A DNA stretch of 64,000 bases from assembly GCF_050459865.1 (NCBI RefSeq), contig NZ_JBCMNM010000022.1:1-64000 (forward strand), given 5' to 3'. Source of the stretch: Rummeliibacillus pycnus_B. Its GTDB lineage: Bacteria > Bacillota > Bacilli > Bacillales_A > Planococcaceae. Within the stretch, counting starts at the first letter, position 1, and each line of letters opens with the position of its first letter. Made by a program: the position numbers and the translations under genes. Below, in pieces: positions 1-8,209 of the stretch. Below the pieces are notes generated by a model. It saw nothing but the letters and a program-made list of their open reading frames with translations, was not told the DNA's origin and made no database searches.

Positions 1-66
1 AATTTCACATCAACAAAGATGGCTATACAAGATTTTTATGATAAATTTTCATCTATTTTTATTTTT
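1..66. repeat. Right end of dispersed palindromic repeat, family 1 (cut by window edge)
   Basis: These bases closely match the right terminus and conserved tail of the elements at 26844-27017 and 11236-11470 (shared pieces include CACATCA, CAAAGAT and GCTATACAAGAT, then an AT-rich tail). Only the right end lies in the window. The tail runs into the stop codon of the neighbouring minus-strand VOC gene. Confidence 0.7.
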
Positions 67-436
67 TCTCTAGTACCGCAAAGTAATTATTTTCATCATC
101 CGCAAAGTTGAACACTTTACCACTAGGGATCTCTACTAACTCCCCTACTGTAATTTCTTTTTCTTTAAATTCCTCATATAAACTTTCTACATCATCTGCA
201 AAAAACATTAAAGAAGGTGTTCCTAAGTTCAAGTATGGCTCCATTTTCGCAACCAATTGCTTATCTTGCAAAACAAAACTTGTTTCCGCGTCTTTTGTTG
301 GTGCAATCTCAATTATTCGGAATTCCCCTTCTTTCACTTCCGAACGAACCGTAAATCCTACTTTTTCTGTCCAAAAACTTTTTGCTGCATCCTGATTGTC
401 TACGTAAATCATAACTTGTCCTAATTGCTGTATCAT
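59..436 (-). CDS. VOC family (glyoxalase/bleomycin-resistance fold) protein
   Basis: A 125-residue protein of the length of a single VOC protein (two beta-alpha-beta-beta-beta modules). It opens with QVMIYVDNQDAAKSFW and closes with FADDENNYFAVLEKK, both typical of the fold's first and last strands. Such proteins are often metal-dependent lyases, dioxygenases or drug-binding proteins; no substrate can be read from the sequence. The start was set at 436, where AGGAGG lies 9 bases upstream of ATG; an upstream TTG at 475 in the same frame has no comparable ribosome site. The stop codon lies inside the tail of a dispersed repeat, so the last residues may have been shaped by that insertion. Confidence 0.8.
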   Translation of the reverse strand: MIQQLGQVMIYVDNQDAAKSFWTEKVGFTVRSEVKEGEFRIIEIAPTKDAETSFVLQDKQLVAKMEPYLNLGTPSLMFFADDVESLYEEFKEKEITVGELVEIPSGKVFNFADDENNYFAVLEKK

Positions 437-540
437 TTGTATATTCCTCCTGAATCTATTACGGTCGATGTTCAATGTACTTATATACCTTCTACCTTTT
501 TCATATTAATTCCTGCTCAGCATAGATTTATATAAAAAAG

Positions 541-1617
541 GTGGGATTTCCTATTAATAATGATTTGCAATTTATTCGATACTTCTTACCTCCAACAGCC
601 TCTATTTTAGAATTGCCACAAAAAGGCCCTGTCATTCAACATGTAGATGTTGATGGGGATTCCATAGAAGAATTAGTTATTGCGTATACCTATAGGGGTG
701 ATACTTTTCTTCTGATGCTCAAACAAATAAATTTTCAGTGGCAGCCAATTGTTCATATGAAAATAGACGAGCATACACTTGCAGAACTACATTCGGTAAA
801 GCTTAATCATAGCAGCCAAAAGGCATTAGTAATTGAATGGAAAATGAAATATTTACCTTCCTATCTTGATTATTTAGTATGGACTCCTAATGGCTTTGAA
901 CGAGTTCCCGTAGACTCCCCTCAAATCGTCATTGCGAAAAGTTATGGAGATGTAACTGGGGATGGCACTATTGATACAGTCTATCTTACCGGTACTAAAC
1001 AAGCAGATAGCCCTTATTGGCAGAATATTCATCTCGTGATTTTTCAGCCTTCCAAAAACACTTATGAAAAAATCCCTTTGAAAGAAAATGAAGATAGTGG
1101 CTATAACCCAACTATTTTCTTAGGTGATTTTACAGGCAATCATGTACAAGATATATTAATTACCATTGATACTGGTGGAAGCGGCGGCACAATTTATGCC
1201 TATATTTATTCTTATATTAACGGCAGAACGCATCTAATTTTTGATGGTGAAACATATCAGCAACAATCACATTACACTGTCAATTATGAAGATTTTTATA
1301 AAGTGGGTGTGATTAGCTCATCACCTAAAAAGCGGTACATTTTGGATATACGCTATAAAGGAAAGGAATACTTGTCCGAAATATACAACCCAGATGGTAC
1401 ATTAAAAGCGCCAATTACCGGATGGGTTGATCCATTAGGAGGCCTTTATCCTATCGATTTTGATCGTAATGGTACGTATGAACTTCTAGCATTTCAAAAA
1501 ATTGCCGGTAGATATCACGCAGATGGCTTAGGATATGTACAAAATGTGCTGTTTTGGGATGGAAAGCAATTTGTAACGGAACGTCAAAATGTTTCTATTG
1601 AGGGTGGCGACTTCTAA
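541..1617 (+). CDS. VCBS/FG-GAP-repeat-like protein
   Basis: A 358-residue protein with four Asp-rich loops spaced through it (DVDGDSIEE near residue 38, DVTGDGTID near 139, DFTGNHVQD near 199, DFDRNGTYE near 307). These resemble the calcium-binding loops of FG-GAP/VCBS beta-propeller blades. There is no clear signal peptide, so it is probably cytosolic or spore/surface associated; the function is unknown. The start is uncertain. GTG at 541 overlaps the AGGTGGG that looks like its ribosome site, while ATT at 553 sits 7 bases after it. A terminator follows directly. Confidence 0.65.
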   Translation: MGFPINNDLQFIRYFLPPTASILELPQKGPVIQHVDVDGDSIEELVIAYTYRGDTFLLMLKQINFQWQPIVHMKIDEHTLAELHSVKLNHSSQKALVIEWKMKYLPSYLDYLVWTPNGFERVPVDSPQIVIAKSYGDVTGDGTIDTVYLTGTKQADSPYWQNIHLVIFQPSKNTYEKIPLKENEDSGYNPTIFLGDFTGNHVQDILITIDTGGSGGTIYAYIYSYINGRTHLIFDGETYQQQSHYTVNYEDFYKVGVISSSPKKRYILDIRYKGKEYLSEIYNPDGTLKAPITGWVDPLGGLYPIDFDRNGTYELLAFQKIAGRYHADGLGYVQNVLFWDGKQFVTERQNVSIEGGDF

Positions 1618-1683
1618 GAAATATCGGATCTATATTAAAGGTTGAGGTAAGACTTCGAAAGCATCAATAAACCCGTTCCGGTA

Positions 1684-1721
1684 AAAAAACCATCTAGCTC
1701 AGATGAAGCTAGATGGTTTTT
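1684..1721. terminator. Rho-independent terminator
   Basis: A perfect stem of AAACCATCTAGCT with its complement around a short loop, with A and T runs on both sides. It can serve the plus-strand gene ending at 1617 and the minus-strand gene ending at 1764. Confidence 0.85.
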
Positions 1722-1763
1722 AAGATATTGTAAATGTTTGATTAAATTCTGCGATATTAACTT

Positions 1764-2132
1764 TTACTTTACATTTTTTAATGAAAATTGTTTCTCATAT
1801 TGATGAAAATTGAGAGCAGCATCTAAGTAATTACCCGTTGCATCTTCTAACTCTAAACCTTGGTTAAATAGCCCTTTCCAAAGCGCCTCGTCTAATGCAT
1901 AAGGAGTTTCATGTTGAAGGATATCTACAAAATTTTTAGATAATGCAACATGGTACATTTTTTCTCCATTTTGTACACACAATGCATATGTTCTCCAAGT
2001 TTCAACTGTAACTTTATAATCTATGTGCCACTCTTTCAACTGGCTTTCGATATCACTTGCTACACGTTTGAAAAACCTTCTTGTCGCAAAATTATTCGCC
2101 ATTGTAGATCTAAAAAATGCATTTGTATTCAT
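1764..2132 (-). CDS. Conserved hypothetical protein, 122 aa
   Basis: A soluble, mostly helical small protein (MNTNAFFRSTMANNF...) with no membrane segment and no motif I recognise. The ATG at 2132 is preceded by GGAGAGG at good spacing. It stands alone between terminators, so it is probably monocistronic. The function cannot be assigned from sequence. Confidence 0.65.
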   Translation of the reverse strand: MNTNAFFRSTMANNFATRRFFKRVASDIESQLKEWHIDYKVTVETWRTYALCVQNGEKMYHVALSKNFVDILQHETPYALDEALWKGLFNQGLELEDATGNYLDAALNFHQYEKQFSLKNVK

Positions 2133-2411
2133 CTCAACCTCTCCTTTGCTTTCTATATCCTAGTTATCTTATAGGTATTATATTAAATTGTTCAGAAGAT
2201 GTAAACTAATATCTTAAAAATTGTTTACAAAAGGAAAAAAGAAGATAATCCACCCTATAACGCCCTTTCATAATTTAGTATTCTTTTGCATAAAAATTTG
2301 GTACAGGGCATTCATTTTTACCCTACTGTGAAGTTTTCCAAAGAATGCATCTTAGAATTCTAAACTTGAAGGGGTATTTTTTGGGTCAAGCTATTATTCA
2401 AACTAAATAAA

Positions 2412-2658
2412 ATGGAACAGGAGAGAAAAATTGCAGAAGATGCTGCCAAGGAACAAGCCATTAAGATTGATTCTGAGAAAAAGGCAAAAGCAAATGCTGA
2501 GGCAAAAAAGACCACAGCTTAGAAAGCCAGAAAAGAAACGGCAAAAAGAGGCTATAGGGCAGGAATCACTTATAACCAATTAGCCAGTATTTCAGATCAA
2601 TATTTGAATAGCATTCCCAATGTAGACATCAACATTGGTCATTTTAAAAACCTGTAAT
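2412..2658 (+). pseudogene. Broken gene with an in-frame amber stop (Lys/Ala-rich helix, then GITYNQLA motif)
   Basis: Reading from ATG 2412 gives a charged Lys/Ala/Glu helix of 36 residues ending in TAG at 2520. The same frame continues for about 45 codons (KARKETAKRGYRAGITYNQL...) to TAA. The GITYxQLA segment recalls a family of Firmicute lipoproteins in which 'GITYDQLARTPDDY' precedes a small beta-barrel; the barrel is missing here. This looks like a decayed 5' fragment with both a nonsense mutation and loss of the 3' part. The family link is from memory. Confidence 0.45.
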
Positions 2659-2730
2659 GAATAACAACGAAAGATGTCTGTTCGATTTGGACGACTTCTT
2701 ACGATAATTGTATTTGACTAGTACTAAAAC

Positions 2731-2777
2731 AAAAGGACGTCTTAAAAGTATTTCCTACACTTTTAAGACGTCCTTTT
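2731..2777 (-). terminator. Terminator of the 2800-3225 gene
   Basis: A 19-bp nearly perfect stem (ACGTCTTAAAAGT with its complement) followed on the minus strand by a T-rich run. It lies just past the stop of the minus-strand hypothetical. Confidence 0.85.
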
Positions 2778-2799
2778 TATGGTTGATTTTCCGTTTCAT

Positions 2800-3225
2800 T
2801 TACCCCAAAAATTTACTTTCCATTTCATCAAGGAATGCTTTGGACAACAATTCAAAATCCTTAACAGTTAATTTAATTTCATCACCGATTTCAATTTTTA
2901 AAACCGATTTCTCCGGTTTATATTTAATTGATTTTTCCACTGTTAGCTTATTTTCATGTTCCATAATTGAATTACAAAGCATTCTTACTTCGTTTAATGG
3001 ATTTCCATCTTTCTTTTCTATTGTTCTACTTCTATGGCAGAAGTAATGGTCTAGAGCTAAAACCATGTGATTGAAAAAATGCAATTCGAACACTTCAAAT
3101 GCTGTGTTTAGTTGTTCATTATTTGACCCAGCTTCAACCAAGTTCTTATAGGCTGAAAGCTGTTGATTAATCTTTGATCGGCATTCATCAATATATTCTT
3201 TTGGATAAGTATTCATAGAAAGCAT
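2800..3225 (-). CDS. Conserved hypothetical protein, 141 aa
   Basis: A soluble helical protein beginning MLSMNTYPKEYIDECRSKINQQL and containing NHMVLALDHYFCHRSRTIEKKDGNPLNEVRMLCNS. The DHYFxHRxRTxEGKDGNPLNEVR pattern recurs in short bacterial hypotheticals I have seen, so the gene is probably real and conserved, but I know no function. The ATG at 3225 has GGAAGG 10 bases upstream; the second ATG, four codons in, is also possible. Confidence 0.7.
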   Translation of the reverse strand: MLSMNTYPKEYIDECRSKINQQLSAYKNLVEAGSNNEQLNTAFEVFELHFFNHMVLALDHYFCHRSRTIEKKDGNPLNEVRMLCNSIMEHENKLTVEKSIKYKPEKSVLKIEIGDEIKLTVKDFELLSKAFLDEMESKFLG

Positions 3226-3496
3226 ATATCATGTTCCTTCCAATTTAACATTTAGATTCAATAGTAATTTTACCATATTTTATAAATACTAACCTTTAAC
3301 CATATCCTCTTATTCATATTGACCAGCAAATGAAATTTTTGAAATCTGGGTATAATGCCAAGCCGATATTTATTGAATTTACATATAAATACCGTAAGGA
3401 AAATCAGAGCATCTTGGAAGAGGTGAAACGTAATAATCATCAATAGCAACACATTACTAATACCAAAAATCAAGCCGGAAAGGAGGTCGGAATTAT

Positions 3497-4837
3497 ATGG
3501 GACCAACGGCTTGGATCACCATTATTACTTTTCTGGTTACACTCGTATTTATTCTTTGGAGACCTAAAGGTATTAATGAAGCTATACCTGCTTCTATTGG
3601 CGCAATTATTGTATTACTCAGTGGAAGCGTGTCACTTTCTGAACTCGGGATCATTTCAGAAACCATAAGTGGTGCAGCAATCACCATTATGGCAACAATC
3701 GTTATGGCAATAGTTTTAGAAAGTTTTGGCTTCTTTAACTGGGTTGCAGAAAAATTAGCAGAAAAAGCACAAGGATCAAGTATCCGCCTATTCTGGTATG
3801 TGAATCTTTTATGTTTTCTTATGACGCTCTTTTTTAATAACGACGGTAGTATTTTAATCACAACACCTATTTTAGTTATGTTATTAAACAATATGGGCTT
3901 AAAGAATAGTGAAAAAATTCCATATCTACTATCTGGAGGTTTAATCGCAACTGCCTCAAGTGCTCCAATCGGTGTAAGTAACATTGTAAATTTAATTGCT
4001 CTAAAAATTGTGAATATGAGTTTAATTTCACACACAGCAATGATGTTCGTTCCTGCAACACTGGGTTTAATCTTATTGGTTGTGCTTCTTTTCTTAAGAT
4101 TTAAAAAGGATTTACCGAAAAGTGTCCCTACTAAAGTTACTGGATTATCACTTCCTAATTACCATCCCCTCAAGCACAGTTCTATGTATGCTTCAGGGAA
4201 TGACCGTACAAAATTTATGCGTAACATCCTACTATTCGTCTTTGCAGTACGTCTTAGTCTATTTGCCGCTTCTTTTTTTGCCATTCCTGTTTCCGTTATG
4301 GCTGTTGTAGGTTCGCTCGTTCTTTTAGGTTGGAGATGGGCTTACCTAAAAATACCACCAAGTGACATGTTGAAAAAAACCCCATGGTATATCATCATTT
4401 TTGCGTTTAGTATGTATATCATCATATACGGACTTAACAACATCGGTTTAACTGAGTGGTTGATTGGATTTATGCGCCCAATGGTTACTGGAAGTTTACT
4501 TCATACAAGCGTGTTAATGGGGGTACTACTTACTATCCTCTCTAACATATTCAATAATCACCCAGCACTTATGGTTGGGACATTGACCTTAACGAATATG
4601 AACTTAGATCCACTCTCCTTAAAAGTTGCCTATTTGGCTAATGTTATTGGAAGTGACGTCGGCTCACTTTTACTTCCAATGGGTACACTAGCTACACTAA
4701 TGTGGATGCACATTGTGAAGAAGGGAAATATAAAAATCACTTGGTGGAAATATATTAAAATTACCGTTGTTGTAATACCGCCTGCAGTACTATTTACACT
4801 TGTGATTTTATATTACTGGGTTACTTGGATTTTCTAA
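3497..4837 (+). CDS. ArsB/NhaD (ion transporter superfamily) permease
   Basis: A 446-residue integral membrane protein with roughly 11-12 hydrophobic segments. It carries the superfamily hallmarks FFNNDGSILITTPI (near residue 113) and ASSAPIGVSNIVNLIALKIV (near 153), and a second-half repeat SNIFNNHPALMVGT. This fold exports arsenite/antimonite or exchanges sodium for protons. No arsR or arsC is next to it, so arsenite export is possible but unproven. The ribosome site GGAGGT is 9 bases before ATG. It is monocistronic and no obvious terminator follows. Confidence 0.85.
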   Translation: MGPTAWITIITFLVTLVFILWRPKGINEAIPASIGAIIVLLSGSVSLSELGIISETISGAAITIMATIVMAIVLESFGFFNWVAEKLAEKAQGSSIRLFWYVNLLCFLMTLFFNNDGSILITTPILVMLLNNMGLKNSEKIPYLLSGGLIATASSAPIGVSNIVNLIALKIVNMSLISHTAMMFVPATLGLILLVVLLFLRFKKDLPKSVPTKVTGLSLPNYHPLKHSSMYASGNDRTKFMRNILLFVFAVRLSLFAASFFAIPVSVMAVVGSLVLLGWRWAYLKIPPSDMLKKTPWYIIIFAFSMYIIIYGLNNIGLTEWLIGFMRPMVTGSLLHTSVLMGVLLTILSNIFNNHPALMVGTLTLTNMNLDPLSLKVAYLANVIGSDVGSLLLPMGTLATLMWMHIVKKGNIKITWWKYIKITVVVIPPAVLFTLVILYYWVTWIF

Positions 4838-5145
4838 TAATAAAACTAAACAAAACTATTATTACCAAAAAGGAATACCACTGAGGGAAATCGATGTTAT
4901 GTAAAGCATTAAGAACTATACAATAATTGTTTCTGACTCAATCACTTCTAAAAAATTTTTTAGACCACGCAATTGAGTATTGTATTATTTGAGATATATC
5001 GACTTTTGATAGCATATGTATATTTTTATTTTTTGAAAATCCATAACAATCCCACAGTTATTAACCTTTCAAACTAACTTTTTAATATGGAAAATATTAG
5101 CCTTTTATAATAGATTCAAAGATGTTCTCTCATTTTCCTACCCAA

Positions 5146-5186
5146 TTTCTACTTAAACGAAGCGGCGTGGAAAGTTTAAGTAGAAA
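5146..5186. repeat. 13-bp perfect inverted repeat in intergenic DNA
   Basis: TTTCTACTTAAAC and its exact complement flank about 15 bases containing GCGGCGTGG. There is no T run, so it is unlikely to be a terminator. It may be a degenerate copy of a small palindromic repeat. The rest of 4838-5238 shows no gene. Confidence 0.5.
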
Positions 5187-5238
5187 TCTCCGTCATAACA
5201 ATACAGTAAAAAAATAGGGGAATGATATAATTAGTTCC

Positions 5239-5276
5239 TAAAAAAGAAAATACGTATATTCCACTTGAATATACGT
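5239..5276 (-). terminator. Terminator of the TnrA-like gene
   Basis: A 10-bp stem ACGTATATTC with its complement, followed on the minus strand by a TATTTTCTTTTTT run, about 80 bases past the stop codon at 5355. Confidence 0.75.
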
Positions 5277-5354
5277 TGAATAGACTTGTGTCTTTAATTG
5301 TCTATAAGTTTTACAATACTAATTCATACTTATCTTTTCGTATTCTAAAACTAA

Positions 5355-5663
5355 TTATCTAGCTTCTGTATTAATAAGTAAATCGCAAACTTTCTCATTC
5401 TTTAAATCCTGTTCTCGACGCTTCAATTCTTTTCTTATTTCATTTGTCCAAATTCCATCTTCTAGCTGATTAGCTATATCTACTAGGATTTCAATATCTT
5501 GAAATGAATATTTCCTTATCCTCGATTTTGACCTTTCTGGGAATACGAGTTTTCTATCTTCATAATAGCGAATTTGCCTTTCTGAAAGTCCAGTTAATTC
5601 ACTAACTATACCAATAGAAATTACTTTCTTCTCTTTATAAGAACTATCATTCCAACTAATAAT
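5355..5663 (-). CDS. tnrA: TnrA-type nitrogen regulator (MerR family), non-canonical start codon
   Basis: The 102-residue frame reads SYKEKKVISIGIVSELTGLS, then RQIRYYEDRKLVFPERS, then RKYSFQDIEILVDIAN. This matches Bacillus TnrA closely through the winged helix-turn-helix. TnrA is the global activator/repressor of nitrogen-limitation genes and is held inactive by feedback-inhibited glutamine synthetase through its C-terminal tail. The tail here (CDLLINTEAR) differs from the B. subtilis one as I recall it. There is no in-frame ATG, GTG or TTG before the DNA-binding domain; the best start is ATT at 5663, 7 bases after GAGG in a GAGGGGGG tract. It is divergent from the liv importer with a TnrA box between. 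Confidence 0.85.
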   Translation of the reverse strand: MISWNDSSYKEKKVISIGIVSELTGLSERQIRYYEDRKLVFPERSKSRIRKYSFQDIEILVDIANQLEDGIWTNEIRKELKRREQDLKNEKVCDLLINTEAR

Positions 5664-5747
5664 TATCCCCCCTCTATATTTTTACAAAATTCTGATAACT
5701 TACTTTATGTTTACCTTCTAATAAAAACAACTATTTTTTCAATTTAT

Positions 5748-5764
5748 TGTTATGATAATTTACT
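5748..5764. promoter_or_regulatory. Weaker TnrA/GlnR box candidate (tnrA side)
   Basis: TGTTATGATAATTTACT matches the GlnR/TnrA consensus TGTNA-N7-TNACA at seven of eight fixed bases. It lies about 85 bases upstream of the tnrA start, where autoregulation would act. This is only a candidate. Confidence 0.4.
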
Positions 5765-5821
5765 TTAAAAGTTAATTATTTTAACAGAATCTAATAAAAT
5801 ACTATTTTACATAAAAAACTA

Positions 5822-5838
5822 TGTCATATTTCCTAACA
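5822..5838 (+). promoter_or_regulatory. TnrA box upstream of the liv operon
   Basis: TGTCATATTTCCTAACA matches TGTNA-N7-TNACA at every fixed base. Its centre (5830) is about 50 bases before the start predicted from the TATACT -10 box. TnrA-activated promoters of B. subtilis have the site near -50, so this suggests activation under nitrogen limitation. Confidence 0.7.
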
Positions 5839-5867
5839 CACTTAATGTTTTTTTTAACGGTTAAAAA

Positions 5868-5873
5868 TATACT
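5868..5873 (+). promoter_or_regulatory. Predicted -10 box of the liv operon
   Basis: TATACT, with transcription expected to start near 5880, 52 bases before livJ. No good -35 box is present, as expected for an activator-dependent promoter. Confidence 0.5.
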
Positions 5874-5931
5874 AAAAATGAATCCAATCAAAATTAGTTA
5901 CCGGATTTGATAAAACATTAGGGGGTTAAAT

Positions 5932-7134
5932 ATGAAATTCAAGAAAACTTTAGCTCTGCTTCTTTCTAGTGCATTATTTGTAGGCATCTTAGCTGGTTGC
6001 TCTTCCAATTCCTCCAAATCAAATGAGAATTCGTCATCAAACGGAAAAACAGTCATTAAAATTGCTACGCAAACACCATTATCAGGTGGGTCAGCTATTA
6101 TTGGCGAAGCAATCAAGCTCGGTGCCCAGTTAAAGTTGGAACAGGAATCTGATAAATTTAAAGATTTAGGCTTCACTCTTCAACTTGAACCTTATGACGA
6201 TCAAGCCGATCCGAAAAAAGGCGTTTCAAATGCTAATTTAATAGGTGCGGATAAACAAATTTATGGTGTTATCGGTCATTACAACTCAGGGGTTGCCATT
6301 CCATCCTCTGAAGTATATGAAAAGTATCATATTGCTATGGTATCTCCAGCGAATACAGCCGTTGACGTAACAGATCGAGGTTTAAAAACCGTTAACCGTA
6401 TCGTAGGACGAGATGATTTCCAAGGACCTGCTGGAGCTGAGTATGCAGTTGAAACATTAAAGGCAAAGAAAATTTTTATCATTCAAGATAAAACTGCCTA
6501 TGGATCTGGATTAGCGAAAGAATTTAAGGCTGCTGCAGAAAAACTTGGTGCACAAATCGTCGGATATGAAGGCATCACAGTTGGTGAAAAAGACTTCAAC
6601 GGCGTTATTAACAAAGCTAAAACTACTAATCCAGATGTACTTTACTTCGGAGGAATATATGCAGAGGGCGGCTTAATTATTAAACAAGCCCGTGAAAAAG
6701 GGATTAATGTACCTATTATGGGTGGCGATGGGATGGACTCTTCAGGTTTAGTCGATATCGCTGGAGATAAAGTGGCTAATACGTATATTACTTCAGTTGC
6801 AGGTGATAGTACGACCACAGAATCCGGTAAAAAATTCATTGAAGAATACAAAGCAAAATTCAATAAACAACCAGAATCTTACTCTGTATATGGCTACGAT
6901 GCTATGGGGGTATACCTTCAAGGACTTGAAAATGCAATTAAAGCGAACAATAATAAGCTACCTACTAAGGAAGCTGTAGCAGAAGCTGTTCGTTCGATTA
7001 AAGACTTTAAAGGTGCTTTGACTAACGTATCGTTTGATGATAAAGGGGATAACGCAAATGCAAAAATTTATCTATATAAATTTGATAAAGCTAGTTATCC
7101 AGCAGTACTAGAGGCAGAAATCAATAAAAAATAG
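5932..7134 (+). CDS. livJ: Branched-chain amino acid ABC transporter, substrate-binding lipoprotein
   Basis: A 400-residue type 1 periplasmic-binding-fold protein. It has a lipoprotein signal with lipobox LAGC (Cys23) followed by a Ser/Asn-rich linker, so it is anchored on the outer face of the membrane. The mature part (KIATQTPLSGGSAIIGEAIKLGAQL..., VIGHYNSGVAIPSSEVYEKYHIAMVSPA...) is of LivJ/LivK type and should bind Leu/Ile/Val or a related amino acid. The gene heads the liv operon, preceded by a TnrA box. A hairpin follows it before livH, which usually keeps binding-protein mRNA more abundant. The ribosome site AGGGGG is well placed. Confidence 0.9.
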   Translation: MKFKKTLALLLSSALFVGILAGCSSNSSKSNENSSSNGKTVIKIATQTPLSGGSAIIGEAIKLGAQLKLEQESDKFKDLGFTLQLEPYDDQADPKKGVSNANLIGADKQIYGVIGHYNSGVAIPSSEVYEKYHIAMVSPANTAVDVTDRGLKTVNRIVGRDDFQGPAGAEYAVETLKAKKIFIIQDKTAYGSGLAKEFKAAAEKLGAQIVGYEGITVGEKDFNGVINKAKTTNPDVLYFGGIYAEGGLIIKQAREKGINVPIMGGDGMDSSGLVDIAGDKVANTYITSVAGDSTTTESGKKFIEEYKAKFNKQPESYSVYGYDAMGVYLQGLENAIKANNNKLPTKEAVAEAVRSIKDFKGALTNVSFDDKGDNANAKIYLYKFDKASYPAVLEAEINKK

Positions 7135-7143
7135 TGATCTATA

Positions 7144-7180
7144 AAAGGGTGTTGAGATGTTTCTACGTTTCAACACTCTT
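7144..7180 (+). promoter_or_regulatory. Intercistronic hairpin between livJ and livH
   Basis: AAGGGTGTTGA pairs with TCAACACTCTT and lacks a strong T run. It probably stabilises the upstream livJ message or acts as a partial terminator, giving more binding protein than permease. Confidence 0.55.
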
Positions 7181-7213
7181 ACTTGTAAATGAGATAAAGT
7201 TAGGGGGATTTGC

Positions 7214-8200
7214 ATGCTTCATGAAATGATACAAAGTTTACCTCAAGTTTTAATTGATGGACTTACATTAGGTACAGTTTATGCTGTTGTTGCGCTAGGG
7301 TACACGATGGTATATGGAATTTTACAATTAATTAATTTTGCTCATGGGGAAATTTTTATGACAGGTGCATTTATTGGTACAGCATTTCTCCTCATTTTCA
7401 CTAATATTGGATGGATCTCATCAATTCCAGCAATTCTATTGCTTATTTTAGTATTATTGACAACCTCAATTTTAACTGGCTTTCTTGGAATGGGGATAGA
7501 AAGAGTCGCATACCGCCCTCTCCGTAATGCCCCAAGATTAATACCACTTATTACTGCCATCGGTATTTCCTTTGTTTTGCAAGACATTGTTCGCTTTATA
7601 GCTGAATTAACAAAAGGAAATTATATTGTTACAGGACCTTCACTATTTACAAAGCAAATAGAAATTCACACTTCTTCAATTTCAAGCATTTTCCACGATT
7701 CAAGCTTTAAATCTTCTTTTTTCATTGTTTTGATTACGGCGATTCTTTTGATGATTATACTTGATTATTTTGTTAATAAAACTAAATGGGGAACAGCAAT
7801 GCGTGCCGTTGCTTTAGACAGAGAAACAGCCTCACTAATGTCTATTAACGTAAATAAAGTAATTTCGATTACTTTCTTCATCGGTTCAGCATTAGGTGGT
7901 GCAACAGGTGTATTATTTGCAGTTCAATATGGGACAATCGATCCGTACATCGGATTTATACTTGGTCTTAAAGCATTTACGGCTGCCGTTTTAGGTGGTA
8001 TTGGTAATATCCGTGGTGCCATGATTGGAGGAATCCTTTTAGGTGTCATGGAGATGTTCGCTTCAGCAAACTTATCATTATTAACCGGCGGTGTATTTGG
8101 CGCCGAATATAAAGACGTTTTTGCCTTTGCAATTCTAATATTGGTTTTAATCTTTAAGCCAGAAGGTTTATTAGGTAAACCTGTGGCTGAGAAAGTGTAG
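7214..8200 (+). CDS. livH: Branched-chain amino acid ABC transporter, permease LivH
   Basis: A 328-residue membrane protein with about eight hydrophobic helices. It has LivH signatures: GLTLGTVYAVVALGYTMVYGILQLINFAHGEIFM at the N-terminus and GLKAFTAAVLGGIGNIRGAMIGG in the cytoplasmic loop that contacts the ATPase. It forms one half of the membrane channel with LivM. The ribosome site GGGGGA lies 5 bases before ATG, and the downstream livM gene starts within a few bases of its stop. Confidence 0.92.
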   Translation: MLHEMIQSLPQVLIDGLTLGTVYAVVALGYTMVYGILQLINFAHGEIFMTGAFIGTAFLLIFTNIGWISSIPAILLLILVLLTTSILTGFLGMGIERVAYRPLRNAPRLIPLITAIGISFVLQDIVRFIAELTKGNYIVTGPSLFTKQIEIHTSSISSIFHDSSFKSSFFIVLITAILLMIILDYFVNKTKWGTAMRAVALDRETASLMSINVNKVISITFFIGSALGGATGVLFAVQYGTIDPYIGFILGLKAFTAAVLGGIGNIRGAMIGGILLGVMEMFASANLSLLTGGVFGAEYKDVFAFAILILVLIFKPEGLLGKPVAEKV

Positions 8201-8209
8201 GTGAAGATA

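Noticed and set aside
3493..4035. A 180-codon minus-strand frame opposite the ArsB/NhaD permease
   Set aside because: It is the antisense shadow of a clearly conserved membrane protein gene; no ribosome site or homology.
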